64,000 bases of DNA from Leifsonia sp. Leaf264 (GCF_001422325.1 NZ_LMMR01000007.1:531476-595475), one strand, 5' to 3'; positions 41,138 through 52,056 are shown, counted from the stretch's first letter. Notes: a model not told the origin generated them from the sequence alone. Numbers and translations: made by a program.

Positions 41138-42852
41138 CACTCCTCGACATCTCCCAGCTCACGCTCGATCTCCCTGGTGGCATCCGCCTGCTCGACGGCG
41201 TCAGCCTCACCGTCGCAGCGGGCGAGACCGTCGGGCTCGTCGGCGAGTCGGGTTCCGGCAAGTCGCTGACGGCGCGATCCGTTCTCGGTCTGCTCCCCGC
41301 CGGCTCCGCCACGACAGGATCGATCCATCTCGCCGGGCACTCGGTGCTCGACGCGACTCCCGCGCAGATCCTCGAGCTGCGCCGCACGAGTGCGTCGATG
41401 ATCTTCCAGGACCCGCGCTCCGGCATCAATCCCATGCGCACCATCGGCGATCACCTCACCGAGGTGCTGCGGCTGTGCCGACGGATGCCGGTCGACGAGG
41501 CCGAGACCACGGCGCTCGCCCTCCTCGAGGCCGTGCGCCTGCCGCGCCCGGCCGAGCACCTGCGGCAGTACCCGCACGAGCTCTCGGGCGGGATGCTGCA
41601 GCGGGCCATGATCGCCGGTGCGCTCACCAGCTCGCCGCAGCTGCTCATCTGCGACGAGCCCACGACGGCGCTGGACGTGACGACGCAGGCCGAGATCATC
41701 GCCGTCCTCGCCGAACAGCGCGCGAGCCGGGGGATGGGCATGCTGTTCATCACCCACGACCTGAACCTGGCCGCGTCGATCTGCGATCGGGTCGCCGTGC
41801 TGAGCGCCGGCAGGGTCGTCGAGCAGGGTGGAGCCCGCGAGGTGTTCCTGCATCCGAAGGCCGACTACACCCGCAGGCTGCTCGCCGCGACCCCCACGCT
41901 GCCCCGACCACGCGCTTCGATCGCCGTCGCGGACGTCGGCACCACCGTCGCCGCCACCGCCACCGCCACCACCGCCACCGCCGACACCGACACCGACACC
42001 GACACCGGCACCGGCACCGGCACCGGCACCGGCACCGACGCCGACGCCATGCTGTCGGTGCGGTCGCTCTCGAAGACCTATCACCGTCGGGGCAAGGAGT
42101 CCGTGCCGGCCGTCGTCGAGGCGTCGATCGAGATCCCGCGGGGCGGAGCGCTCGGCGTCGTCGGCGAGTCGGGCTCCGGCAAGTCGACGCTCGCCCGCAT
42201 GATCGTCGGCCTCGAGCGGGCGGATGCCGGCGACATCCGCATTGCAGGCAGTGAACGCACCATCGCCCGATCGCGCGCCGAACGTCTCGCCCATGCGCGG
42301 TCGGTGCAGATGGTCTTCCAGGACCCCTACCTCTCGCTCGACCCGCGGATGACGGCCGGCCGGGCGATCGAGGACGCCCTGCGCCTGCACGCGTCCAGCC
42401 GAACCGTGGATGCGCGGGCCCAGGTTCTCGCCCTGCTCGACCAGGTCGGCCTGGGCGAGAAGCACGCGCAGGCCCGCCCGCGCACCCTGTCGGGCGGTCA
42501 GCGGCAGCGGGTGGCCATAGCCCGTGCTCTGGCGATCGAGCCCGACCTGCTGGTGCTCGACGAGGCGACGAGCGCCCTCGACGTGTCTGTGCAGGCGCAG
42601 GTGCTCGGCGTCGTCGAGCGGATCCGCCGGGAGCGCGGGCTCACCGTGCTGTTCATCAGCCACGACCTCGCCGTGGTGCGCAGGGTGTGCGAACAGACCG
42701 TCGTCATGAAGACCGGCGTCATCGTCGAGCGCGGGCGCACCGATGACCTGCTCGAGGCGCCGCGGCATCCGTACACCCGACTGCTCATCGAATCGGTGCC
42801 GCGGCCGGACTGGGACGGGTCCGAGCGCCCGAGGGCGGAGTCTGCGGTCTAG
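41134..42852 (+). CDS. Peptide ABC transporter ATPase, fused DppD-DppF with a repeat linker
   Basis: A 572-residue protein with two ABC ATPase domains. Domain 1 (residues ~1-265) has GESGSGKSLTAR and LSGGMLQRAMIAGAL; domain 2 (from 306) has GESGSGKSTLAR and LSGGQRQRVAIARAL. The connecting stretch at 270-305 is almost only Thr, Ala, Asp and Gly, with four Thr-Asp and five Thr-Gly units encoded by six-base DNA repeats. Domain 2 begins with an ATG codon, as if two genes had been joined by the repeat. It energises the import of the peptide-like solute. Its stop codon shares CTAG with the stop of the convergent YciI gene. Confidence 0.9.
   Translation: MTLLDISQLTLDLPGGIRLLDGVSLTVAAGETVGLVGESGSGKSLTARSVLGLLPAGSATTGSIHLAGHSVLDATPAQILELRRTSASMIFQDPRSGINPMRTIGDHLTEVLRLCRRMPVDEAETTALALLEAVRLPRPAEHLRQYPHELSGGMLQRAMIAGALTSSPQLLICDEPTTALDVTTQAEIIAVLAEQRASRGMGMLFITHDLNLAASICDRVAVLSAGRVVEQGGAREVFLHPKADYTRRLLAATPTLPRPRASIAVADVGTTVAATATATTATADTDTDTDTGTGTGTGTGTDADAMLSVRSLSKTYHRRGKESVPAVVEASIEIPRGGALGVVGESGSGKSTLARMIVGLERADAGDIRIAGSERTIARSRAERLAHARSVQMVFQDPYLSLDPRMTAGRAIEDALRLHASSRTVDARAQVLALLDQVGLGEKHAQARPRTLSGGQRQRVAIARALAIEPDLLVLDEATSALDVSVQAQVLGVVERIRRERGLTVLFISHDLAVVRRVCEQTVVMKTGVIVERGRTDDLLEAPRHPYTRLLIESVPRPDWDGSERPRAESAV
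41983..42048 (+). repeat. Hexanucleotide tandem repeat inside the ATPase gene
   Basis: Four GACACC units (41983-42006), five GGCACC units (42007-42036) and two GACGCC units (42037-42048), read in frame as Thr-Asp and Thr-Gly pairs. A less regular Thr/Ala stretch precedes it from 41941. Gain or loss of units would keep the frame and only change linker length. Confidence 0.9.
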
Positions 42853-43241
42853 TCGTCGGGCATCGAGCGGCGGTCGCCGATCGGGGCGCCGCCGTCCGCT
42901 GACAGCGGGAAGGCCAGTGAGTCCGCACGCACCCACCACTCCATGACCTCGTAGTCGAGGCGTCTCGCCACCACCGACGGGTCTGCGCGCGTGAGCCGCT
43001 CGGCTTCGGCCGTGTCGCAGGCGAAGATCGACATCCCCCGGAACGAGTCGTCGCTCTGCCCGTCGAACGGTCCGTTCACGACCAGCACCCCACGGCGGGC
43101 GAGTTCGGCCCTGTAGGAGAGGTGGCGTCGCTGGAGCGCGTCGAGGTCGGCGTCGGTCATCTCCGCCGCATCGGCCGGCCTGCGCAGGATCACCAGCGTG
43201 TAGACGTCGAACGCATCGGGGATGTCGGGGTTGTGCGGCAT
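42849..43241 (-). CDS. YciI-family protein
   Basis: A 130-residue protein with a YCII ferredoxin-like fold: HLSYRAELARRGVLVVNGPFDGQSDDSFRGMSIFACDTAEAERLTRADP shows the conserved His and the Gly-Pro turn, with the usual loading of Asp and Arg. The C-terminal ~30 residues exceed the basic domain. Function in this family is mostly unknown; a few members act as small dehalogenases or are fused to sigma factors. ATG 43241 has GGAGG upstream. It may be co-transcribed with the VOC gene located 22 bases upstream on the same strand. Confidence 0.75.
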   Translation of the reverse strand: MPHNPDIPDAFDVYTLVILRRPADAAEMTDADLDALQRRHLSYRAELARRGVLVVNGPFDGQSDDSFRGMSIFACDTAEAERLTRADPSVVARRLDYEVMEWWVRADSLAFPLSADGGAPIGDRRSMPDD

Positions 43242-43263
43242 ACGTGCCTCCGGTCGGCTGGCG

Positions 43264-43731
43264 TCAGGCGTTCTCGAGTTCGGCGATCACGATCCTGCCC
43301 TGGCCCATCATGACCTGAATCTGTGCCGGCGTGCGGGTGAGGTCGCCCATGTTCGCCGGAATGATCTGCCAGCTCACGCCGAACCGGTCCTTGCACCAGC
43401 CGCACTGCTCGGACTCGGGCACGTGCGAGAGCCTCGACCAGTAGTGGTCGATCTCGTCCTGGTCGGCGCACGACACGATGAACGAGATCGACTCGTTGAA
43501 GGTGAACAGCGGACCGCCGTCGAGGCAGACGAAGTCGGTGCCGTTCAGCGTGAACCGGCCGTTCAGTACCTTGCCCGTCATTCCGGTGAAGTGCTCATCG
43601 AGCGATTCGTCGGGATACTCCTCGATCGAACGGATGCTGGAATTCGGGAACACGTCGACGTAGTACTCCATCGCCTCCCGTGCGGTGTCGTCGAACCACA
43701 GGCACGGCGTGATGGGTGAGAGCTCGGCCAT
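43264..43731 (-). CDS. VOC-family protein, PhnB/3-demethylubiquinone methyltransferase-like
   Basis: A 155-residue vicinal-oxygen-chelate protein: ITPCLWFDDTAREAMEYYVDVFPNSSI at residues 6-32 is the PhnB-type N-terminus, and the C-terminal part GWCKDRFGVSWQIIPANMGDL is typical of the same group. The old name '3-demethylubiquinone-9 3-methyltransferase' is misleading, as there is no SAM site. Biochemical role unknown. ATG 43731 follows GAGGAGG. The 166 bases before the next gene contain no other clear feature. Confidence 0.8.
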   Translation of the reverse strand: MAELSPITPCLWFDDTAREAMEYYVDVFPNSSIRSIEEYPDESLDEHFTGMTGKVLNGRFTLNGTDFVCLDGGPLFTFNESISFIVSCADQDEIDHYWSRLSHVPESEQCGWCKDRFGVSWQIIPANMGDLTRTPAQIQVMMGQGRIVIAELENA

Positions 43732-43898
43732 GGTGAACCTCCTCGTTCGCGGTGACACGTCGTCTCCACGGTACGCGGATGCAGCGTCGCTGACGAGGGG
43801 TGCCGACCGCGGCGCCTGCACGATAGCGTCGATGGAGACGCCACGATCCACCGGCCTGGCGTGCGCCCAGGGGAGGTACGGAACGTGGAGCGGATCGC

Positions 43899-44867
43899 AT
43901 GATCGAAGTCGAGGGTCTCACCCAGGTCTTCGGCGACAAGACTGTCGTCGACGACTTCAGCTTCACGGTCCAACCCGGTGGAGTCACAGGAATGCTCGGA
44001 CCGAACGGGGCCGGGAAGTCCACCACGATGCGGATGATCGTCGGACTCGACCGCCCGGTTCGGGGTTCTGTAAGGGTGAACGGTCGCGACTTCAGACAGT
44101 CGTCCACGCCGCTGCGCGACCTCGGAGCGCTGCTCGACCCGACCGCGCTGCATCCCGGACGGTCGGGACGCGTGCACCTCCAGGCGCTCGCGGCCACCAA
44201 CGGCATCGGCCGCTCGCGGGTCGACGAGGTGCTGGGCCTGACCGGAATGGCGGATGCCGCCGGCCGGCGGGTGGGAACGTACTCGCTCGGCATGCGCCAG
44301 CGCCTCGGCATAGCCGCGGCACTCCTGGGTGACCCGCAGACCCTGGTGCTCGACGAGCCCGTCAACGGCCTCGACCCCGACGGTGTGCACTGGGTGCGCG
44401 AGCTGATGAAGCACCTCGCCGCCGAAGGCCGCACAGTGCTCGTCTCGAGTCACCTGATGAGCGAGATGGCGCTCACCGCCGATCACCTCGTGGTGATGGG
44501 CCGGGGCCGCCTCATCACCCAGGGGCCGGTGGCGCAGGTCATCGCCCAGGCCACCCAGGCCGATGTGCTCGTGCACGCACCGGAGTCCGAGCGGCTCGCT
44601 GCAGCGCTCGCCGGCATCGGCGCGACGTCGCGGACGACAGCCGACGGCGCGTTGCTCGTGACGAACGTGACGGCGGCACAGGTCGGCGACGTTGCAGCAT
44701 CCCTCTCCATCGCCCTGCATGAACTGACGCCGCAACAGGGCTCGCTCGAGGATGCGTTCCTCGCTCTCACGAAGGACGACCAGGAGTACGTGGCCGGGGG
44801 AGTGCCGGATGCCCGCACCGCTGCAGCTGCACCCGGTGCCACCACCCAGGACGGACCCCAGCGATGA
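43899..44867 (+). CDS. ABC-2 transporter ATP-binding protein
   Basis: A 322-residue ATPase. Walker A is GPNGAGKSTT near residue 33, the signature is YSLGMRQRLGIAAALLG near 135, and Walker B LVLDEPVNGLDPDG near 155; the H-loop is SSHLMSEM. The C-terminal ~100 residues form the regulatory tail of export-type ATPases. It overlaps the permease gene by four bases. Such two-gene systems export drugs, lipids or peptides such as lantibiotics; the substrate is not evident and no biosynthetic genes are near. Confidence 0.9.
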   Translation: MIEVEGLTQVFGDKTVVDDFSFTVQPGGVTGMLGPNGAGKSTTMRMIVGLDRPVRGSVRVNGRDFRQSSTPLRDLGALLDPTALHPGRSGRVHLQALAATNGIGRSRVDEVLGLTGMADAAGRRVGTYSLGMRQRLGIAAALLGDPQTLVLDEPVNGLDPDGVHWVRELMKHLAAEGRTVLVSSHLMSEMALTADHLVVMGRGRLITQGPVAQVIAQATQADVLVHAPESERLAAALAGIGATSRTTADGALLVTNVTAAQVGDVAASLSIALHELTPQQGSLEDAFLALTKDDQEYVAGGVPDARTAAAAPGATTQDGPQR

Positions 44868-45637
44868 CCACGAGCTCCCCACCCGTAGCTGGCACCCGAG
44901 TGAGCTTCGGCGGTGTCTTCGCCTCGGAGTGGCTCAAGTTCCGCTCGCTGCGTTCCAGCTGGTGGCTGGCGGGCTCCGCCATCGTCGGCACCCTGCTCAT
45001 CGTGGCGTTCTGGAGCGCGGCCGTCCCCGGCGCATCCCTGGCCAATGTGCTCGCGGCCGTGGCGAACGGCTACATCGTCTGCGGATTGCTGCTCATCATC
45101 GTCGGAACGATGATCTCGACCTCGGACTACGAGAACCACGCGATCACGGTCTTCCTCGCAGCTGTGCCGAGCCGCACTCCCATCGTGCTGGCGAAGGTTC
45201 TCCTGGCCGCGATCATCGGGGCCGTGGTCGGAGGGGTGGCCGGTGCGCTGGCGCTCGCGGTGTCGATAGCGCTGCACGGAGGCGGTGCGTCGTTCGGTGA
45301 TCCCGGAGTGCTCCGCGTCCTCGGCGACGTCGCGTTCTACGGCGCCGTGCTCTGCGTGACCGGCACGACCGTCGGCCTCGTCTTCCGATCGACCATCGCG
45401 AGCGTCGGGGTCGCCATCGGCTACCTGTTCATCGTGCCGATCATCATCAGCCTCGTGCCGCTGGATGCGTTCGGGCTGTTCAGTCAGACCTTCCCCGGGA
45501 ATGCATCCAGCAACTTCTTCGGGGTCGCCGTCGATCCCGGCCACCTCGACCCGGTGTCCGGCGTGATCGCCTCCGTCATCTGGACGACGGCATGGGTGGT
45601 CTTCGCCGTCGTGTGGGTCAAGCGCCGCAACGCCTGA
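44864..45637 (+). CDS. ABC-2 transporter permease
   Basis: A 257-residue membrane protein with six predicted helices and the amphipathic N-terminal stretch FASEWLKFRSLRSSWWLAG common to ABC-2 permeases of the BcrB/EcsB-like kind. It forms a homodimeric channel for the ATPase encoded just before it. A perfect hairpin 33 bases after the stop codon closes the operon. Confidence 0.85.
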   Translation: MTTSSPPVAGTRVSFGGVFASEWLKFRSLRSSWWLAGSAIVGTLLIVAFWSAAVPGASLANVLAAVANGYIVCGLLLIIVGTMISTSDYENHAITVFLAAVPSRTPIVLAKVLLAAIIGAVVGGVAGALALAVSIALHGGGASFGDPGVLRVLGDVAFYGAVLCVTGTTVGLVFRSTIASVGVAIGYLFIVPIIISLVPLDAFGLFSQTFPGNASSNFFGVAVDPGHLDPVSGVIASVIWTTAWVVFAVVWVKRRNA

Positions 45638-45669
45638 ACCTGCGCCGGCCTGCCCCCGGCGCCTCCTCT

Positions 45670-45702
45670 CGAGTGCCGTGCGCGAATCGCGCACGGCACT
45701 CG
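45670..45702. terminator. Perfect hairpin after the ABC-2 pair
   Basis: CGAGTGCCGTGCGCG, three bases (AAT), then its exact reverse complement: 15 paired bases. There is no T-run, as is usual for actinobacterial terminators. It separates the first ABC-2 system from the PadR operon. Confidence 0.7.
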
Positions 45703-45798
45703 GCGTCTGCCTGCCCGGAAGCTGCATCGAGGGCTGCGGAAGATTCTCCTTGCGCCCGGCGGTATTCGGTGTCACTATGTACTGGTAGTCAACATCAC

Positions 45799-45814
45799 TG
45801 AGTACTAGTACTCA
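45799..45814. promoter_or_regulatory. Candidate PadR operator
   Basis: TGAGTACTAGTACTCA is a perfect 16-base palindrome 30 bases before the padR start, in an AT-richer stretch that also holds ATGTACT a little upstream. The ATGTACT/AGTACAT-like half-site is the usual PadR target, so autorepression is likely. Confidence 0.65.
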
Positions 45815-45844
45815 TCACCGCAGAGTAGTTGAAAGGAGGGTCCC

Positions 45845-46204
45845 ATGGGCAAGCAGCAGATGACCGAGATGCTCAAGGGCACACTCGAGGGCATCGTGCT
45901 CGCGATCGTCGCCTCCGAGCCCGCGTACGGCTACGAGATCACGGCGAAGCTGCGGGACGAGGGCTTCTCCGACATCGTCGAGGGCACCGTCTACGCGCTG
46001 CTGGTCAGGATCGAGCAGCGCGGGCTCGTCGATGTGACGAAGGTCCCGTCCGAGAAGGGTCCGCCCCGCAAGGTGTACTCGCTGAACGCACAGGGCGGCG
46101 AGTACCTCGAGGAGTTCTGGAAGAGCTGGAGCTTCCTTGCAGAACGGATCGAACAGCTCCACAACCACCACCACACCGACAACGCGCAGCACGAAGGAGA
46201 ATGA
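45845..46204 (+). CDS. PadR-family regulator
   Basis: A 119-residue winged-helix protein: MLKGTLEGIVLAIVASEPAYGYEITAKLRDEGFSDIVEGTVYALLVRIEQRGLV (given in part) is the PadR core with recognition helix near residues 40-60, then the wing EKGPPRKVYSLN. It is first in a four-gene operon with DUF1048 and a DrrAB-type exporter and most likely represses it until a toxic compound binds. GGAGGG lies before the ATG, and its stop overlaps the DUF1048 start. Confidence 0.9.
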   Translation: MGKQQMTEMLKGTLEGIVLAIVASEPAYGYEITAKLRDEGFSDIVEGTVYALLVRIEQRGLVDVTKVPSEKGPPRKVYSLNAQGGEYLEEFWKSWSFLAERIEQLHNHHHTDNAQHEGE

Positions 46205-46575
46205 CCATGGCCGCGAAGTGGATCGAGACCCTCACCGGGTCGCTCGAACAGAAGAAGCAGTACAAGCAGGACAAGGCCCGCATCGACGGCCTTCCCGAGC
46301 CCTACGGAACCGCCGCGAAGGCGATGCACCGGTACCTCATGTACGCGGGCGGCGTCGTCGACGGCGAGACCCTCATCACCATGTTCACCGACCTGGCCGA
46401 CCTCTGGGAGCGCGCCGCCGTCGACGGTACCCCGGTGCGCGACATCGTCGGCGACGACCCGGCCGAGTTCGCCGAGACCTTCGCGGCGGCCTACAGCGGC
46501 AAGCAGTGGATCGAGAAGGAGCGCGCTCGCCTCAACAAGGCGATCGACGACGCAGAAGGAGACGCACTGAAATGA
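46201..46575 (+). CDS. DUF1048 domain protein
   Basis: A 124-residue soluble, mostly helical protein with the DUF1048 pattern (WIETLTGSLEQKKQYKQDKARIDGLPEPY, DLADLWERAA, ERARLNKAI). Its function is unknown, but the family is regularly encoded beside PadR regulators and small exporters, as here. ATGA overlap with padR and a four-base overlap with the ATPase gene make this a tightly coupled unit. ATG 46201 has GAAGGAGA directly upstream; a second Met lies two codons later. Confidence 0.85.
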   Translation: MTMAAKWIETLTGSLEQKKQYKQDKARIDGLPEPYGTAAKAMHRYLMYAGGVVDGETLITMFTDLADLWERAAVDGTPVRDIVGDDPAEFAETFAAAYSGKQWIEKERARLNKAIDDAEGDALK

Positions 46576-47375
46576 CCGGGAACGCAGCCATCAGCGTGCA
46601 GGGCATCGAGAAGTCGTTCAAGGACCTGCACGTGCTCCAGGGCGTCGACTTCGACGTCGCATCCGGAAGCATCTTCGCGCTGCTCGGCTCGAACGGCGCC
46701 GGTAAGACCACGCTGGTGCGCATCCTGTCGACGCTGCTGAAGGCCGACTCCGGCACCGCATCGGTGCACGGATTCGACGTCGCCGCCAAGCCCGGTGACG
46801 TACGCGAGTCGATCAGCCTCACGGGCCAGTTCGCCGCCGTCGACGAGGTGCTCACAGGTAGGGAGAACCTCGTGCTGGTGGCGAAGCTCCGCCACCTGAA
46901 GAACCCCGGCGAGATCGCCGACGGACTGCTCGAGCGTTTCGCGCTGACGGATGCCGGCAGTCGGCGGGCCGGCACCTACTCGGGCGGAATGCGCCGCCGA
47001 CTCGACATCGCGATGAGCCTGATCGGCAACCCGCCGATCATCTTCCTCGACGAGCCTACGACGGGCCTCGACCCGCAGGCGCGCAAGGAGGTCTGGCAGA
47101 CGGTCAAGCAGCTCGCCGGCCAGGGCACCACGGTTCTGCTCACGACGCAGTACCTCGACGAGGCCGAACAGCTCGCCGACCGCATCGCGATCCTGCACAA
47201 GGGCACCATCATCCAGAACGGCACCCTCGCCGAACTGAAGCAACTCCTCCCAGCCGCGACGGTCGAGTACGTCGAGAAGCAGCCGTCCCTCGAAGACGTC
47301 TTCCTCGCACTGACCGGCGAGACCGGGGAGGCTGACGCCGCTGCGGCGGCCCAGACAGAAGGAGAACAGCGATGA
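46572..47375 (+). CDS. ABC exporter ATPase, DrrA-like
   Basis: A 267-residue ATPase. Walker A GSNGAGKTT is near residue 39, signature YSGGMRRRLDIAMSL near 138, Walker B IIFLDEPTTGLDPQ near 158, and the DrrA-type region TTQYLDEAEQLADRIAILHKG after it. The tail is shorter than in the daunorubicin DrrA. It powers export by the permease encoded next, with which it overlaps by four bases. GAAGGAGA twelve bases before the ATG serves as ribosome site. Confidence 0.9.
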   Translation: MTGNAAISVQGIEKSFKDLHVLQGVDFDVASGSIFALLGSNGAGKTTLVRILSTLLKADSGTASVHGFDVAAKPGDVRESISLTGQFAAVDEVLTGRENLVLVAKLRHLKNPGEIADGLLERFALTDAGSRRAGTYSGGMRRRLDIAMSLIGNPPIIFLDEPTTGLDPQARKEVWQTVKQLAGQGTTVLLTTQYLDEAEQLADRIAILHKGTIIQNGTLAELKQLLPAATVEYVEKQPSLEDVFLALTGETGEADAAAAAQTEGEQR

Positions 47376-48136
47376 CCACCAACGTCATCGGCGACACCGG
47401 TGTGCTCACCGGCCGGTCGCTGCGCCACATCCTCCGCAGTCCCGACACGATCATCACCACGGCGGTCACCCCGATCGCGCTGATGCTTCTGTTCGTGTAC
47501 GTGCTCGGCGGTGCGATCAACACGGGGTCCGACGAGTCGTACATCGACTACATGCTCCCCGGCATCCTGCTCATCACCATCGCGTCGGGAATCGCGTACA
47601 CCTCGTACAGGCTCTTCCTCGACCTGCAGGGCGGGATCTTCGAACGCTTCCAGTCGATGCCGATCGCCAGGTCGAGCGTGCTGTGGGCGCATGTGCTCAC
47701 CTCACTGGTCGCGAACCTGGTGTCCGTCGCGATCGTGATCGGCGTCGCGCTGATCATGGGGTTCCGCACCGGAGCCTCCCTCGGCGCCTGGTTGGCCGTC
47801 GCCGGCATCCTGGTGCTGTTCACCCTGGCCCTGACCTGGCTCGCCGTCGTCGCCGGACTCTCGGCGAAGACCGTCGACGGCGCGAGTGCGTTCAGCTACC
47901 CGCTGATCTTCCTGCCGTTCATCAGCTCGGCCTTCGTGCCGACGGAGTCGATGCCGGCGCCGGTGGCGTGGTTCGCCGAGAATCAGCCCGTGACCTCGAT
48001 CGTCGACACCACGCGGGCGCTGTTCGCCGGGCAGCCCGTCGGCAGCGACATCTGGGTCGCCCTGGCCTGGCTCGTCGGCATCCTGATCATCGCCTACGTC
48101 TGGGCAGGCTCCATCTACCGCCGCAAGTTCAGTTGA
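47372..48136 (+). CDS. ABC exporter permease, DrrB-like
   Basis: A 254-residue ABC-2 membrane protein with six helices: GRSLRHILRSPDTIITTAVTPIALMLLFVYVLGGA begins it, the DrrB family segment YIDYMLPGILLITIASGIAYTS follows, and PFISSAFVPTESMP is in the last periplasmic loop. It forms the export pore for hydrophobic drugs. Last gene of the PadR operon; a convergent small membrane protein gene follows within 15 bases. Confidence 0.9.
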   Translation: MTTNVIGDTGVLTGRSLRHILRSPDTIITTAVTPIALMLLFVYVLGGAINTGSDESYIDYMLPGILLITIASGIAYTSYRLFLDLQGGIFERFQSMPIARSSVLWAHVLTSLVANLVSVAIVIGVALIMGFRTGASLGAWLAVAGILVLFTLALTWLAVVAGLSAKTVDGASAFSYPLIFLPFISSAFVPTESMPAPVAWFAENQPVTSIVDTTRALFAGQPVGSDIWVALAWLVGILIIAYVWAGSIYRRKFS

Positions 48137-48151
48137 GGTCGGGCGCTGGGC

Positions 48152-48526
48152 TCAACCCAGCGCCACCAGCAGGCTGAGGATCGCGAGAATCGCCACCACC
48201 GGCGTCATCGTGAATCGCTCGGCCTTGCTGCGTGAGACGGCATTGAGCGGGATGCCGAGCACGAAGTATCCGAACGCCACCCACATGCCGACGCTCGACA
48301 CGAGGTCGGGAACGACGTCGATGACGGATGCGCGATCCAGGGCCAGCGTGCCGATCACCGCGTAGATCAGGATCGCCACGGCGCTCCCCACCCGCAGCTT
48401 GGCCGGCAGCACCCGATGCTGACCGCCCCACGCGAAGCGCCCGATGGGGGTGCCGAGGATCAGGGCGAGCTGGAAGACGGCGAGGGCGCCGAGGATCACG
48501 CAGAGGGCGATGGCGGCGGCAGGCAT
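48152..48526 (-). CDS. Small four-helix membrane protein
   Basis: A 124-residue protein with four hydrophobic helices (residues ~3-24, 45-65, 75-97, 105-123) and a short basic loop. No named family recognised; similar small proteins are widespread in Microbacteriaceae. The ATG is placed six bases after a TAGGCT box and has no ribosome site, supporting a leaderless start. It converges with drrB and diverges from the ClpC-like gene. Confidence 0.7.
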   Translation of the reverse strand: MPAAAIALCVILGALAVFQLALILGTPIGRFAWGGQHRVLPAKLRVGSAVAILIYAVIGTLALDRASVIDVVPDLVSSVGMWVAFGYFVLGIPLNAVSRSKAERFTMTPVVAILAILSLLVALG

Positions 48527-48532
48527 GGGCTG

Positions 48533-48538
48533 AGCCTA
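48533..48538 (-). promoter_or_regulatory. -10 box of a leaderless gene
   Basis: Minus-strand TAGGCT, six bases, then the ATG at 48526. No ribosome site. Confidence 0.5.
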
Positions 48539-48634
48539 GGGGGCGACGTAGCGGCCGGCGCCCACGACGCGAGTTCGAGGGCGCTCCGATGGAATCGAGG
48601 TCACCGGGAATACCCGCGCCCCCGCCGCGTTGAA

Positions 48635-48655
48635 GTTGAGTGCAAGGCACTCAAG
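48635..48655. promoter_or_regulatory. HAIR element (HspR operator)
   Basis: GTTGAGT-N7-ACTCAAG matches the HspR-associated inverted repeat CTTGAGT-N7-ACTCAAG in 13 of 14 defined positions. It lies just before the ribosome site of the ClpC-like gene, so the gene should be repressed by HspR and induced by heat. The hspR and dnaK genes are not in the window. Confidence 0.8.
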
Positions 48656-48673
48656 TTTCATCCAGGAGGTCCC

Positions 48674-51238
<2,565 letters not shown>

Positions 51239-51244
51239 GGACAG

Positions 51245-51302
51245 AACAGGATGAGCCGCCCGATGGCGTCCCTCAGGGGCGTATCGGGCGGCTCATCCTG
51301 TT
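51245..51302. terminator. Bidirectional terminator with a 20-base perfect stem
   Basis: AACAGGATGAGCCGCCCGAT, 18 bases, then its exact reverse complement, followed on the plus strand by TTTT. It ends the Clp gene. The last codons and stop of the convergent EI24 gene lie inside its loop and right arm. Confidence 0.85.
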
Positions 51303-52049
51303 TTCCGGCTGCGGATGCGGCTGCTCGTCGAGCGCCGCGCGCGCCAGCATCGTCGAGCCGGCGACGGCGGCGGGCATCGTGAGCACGGCGCCGAGCGGGA
51401 TCATGAACAGCAGTTGCGTCGCGACGCCGAAGCCGAGCACCTGGGCGCGGTGCGGGCGGAGCACGGTGCGGCGCTGCTCGGGAGTGAGACCGCGAGCCTC
51501 GAAGGCGCGCGAGGTGAGCTCGCGCGCGAGCAGGCGACCGGAGAGGACGACCCCGAGCACGGGTGCCGCCACGGCACCGACGACGGGGATGAGACCGGCC
51601 AGAGCCACCACGAGCGCCGACAGCACGCCGAGGGCGATGAGAGCCGTCGAGTCGCGCACTGCCCGCCAGACGCCCGCGCCCTGATCCGGTACCTCGCCGC
51701 CGAGTTCGAGCTCCACCGCGCGCCAGATGCGCTCGTAGAACGGGTCGCCGACAGCCAGGGTGATGGCGGTGAACGTGACGGCGGCCAGCAGCCCGGCGGC
51801 TCCCAGGGTGATGGCGCCGAGCGTGAGACGCAGCGCCGTGGCCCAGGCGTCGGGCCAGGATTCGGCGAAGGGGGTGATCGCCTCGATGGCCGGCGCGAGT
51901 GCGAAGCCGAGGCCGACGAGGGCGATCACGATCAGCACGAAGACCACGAATGCCGGAACCAGGCCGAGCAGCATGGCGCCCGGGTTGCGTCGCCAGTAGC
52001 CGAAGCCCCGGAGGAGCATCGCCACACCAGACAGGAATCCGCTCAGCAC
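51273..52049 (-). CDS. EI24/CysZ-family membrane protein
   Basis: A 258-residue protein with four to five long hydrophobic regions. FGYWRRNPGAMLLGLVPAFVVF opens the domain, and GDPFYERIWRAVELELGGEVP (near residue 100) is the conserved cytoplasmic motif of the EI24/CysZ group. The bacterial relative CysZ takes up sulfate; in actinobacteria the role is not established. Start is GTG seven bases after TAGGCT with no ribosome site. The gene ends within the strong terminator of the convergent Clp gene, so its last residues (MSRPIRP) are encoded by the hairpin. Confidence 0.8.
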   Translation of the reverse strand: MLSGFLSGVAMLLRGFGYWRRNPGAMLLGLVPAFVVFVLIVIALVGLGFALAPAIEAITPFAESWPDAWATALRLTLGAITLGAAGLLAAVTFTAITLAVGDPFYERIWRAVELELGGEVPDQGAGVWRAVRDSTALIALGVLSALVVALAGLIPVVGAVAAPVLGVVLSGRLLARELTSRAFEARGLTPEQRRTVLRPHRAQVLGFGVATQLLFMIPLGAVLTMPAAVAGSTMLARAALDEQPHPQPENRMSRPIRP

Positions 52050-52056
52050 GCCGCTC

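Noticed and set aside
41865..42050. A minus-strand 61-codon Val/Ser-repeat protein
   Set aside because: It is the mirror image of the hexanucleotide repeat in the ATPase gene.
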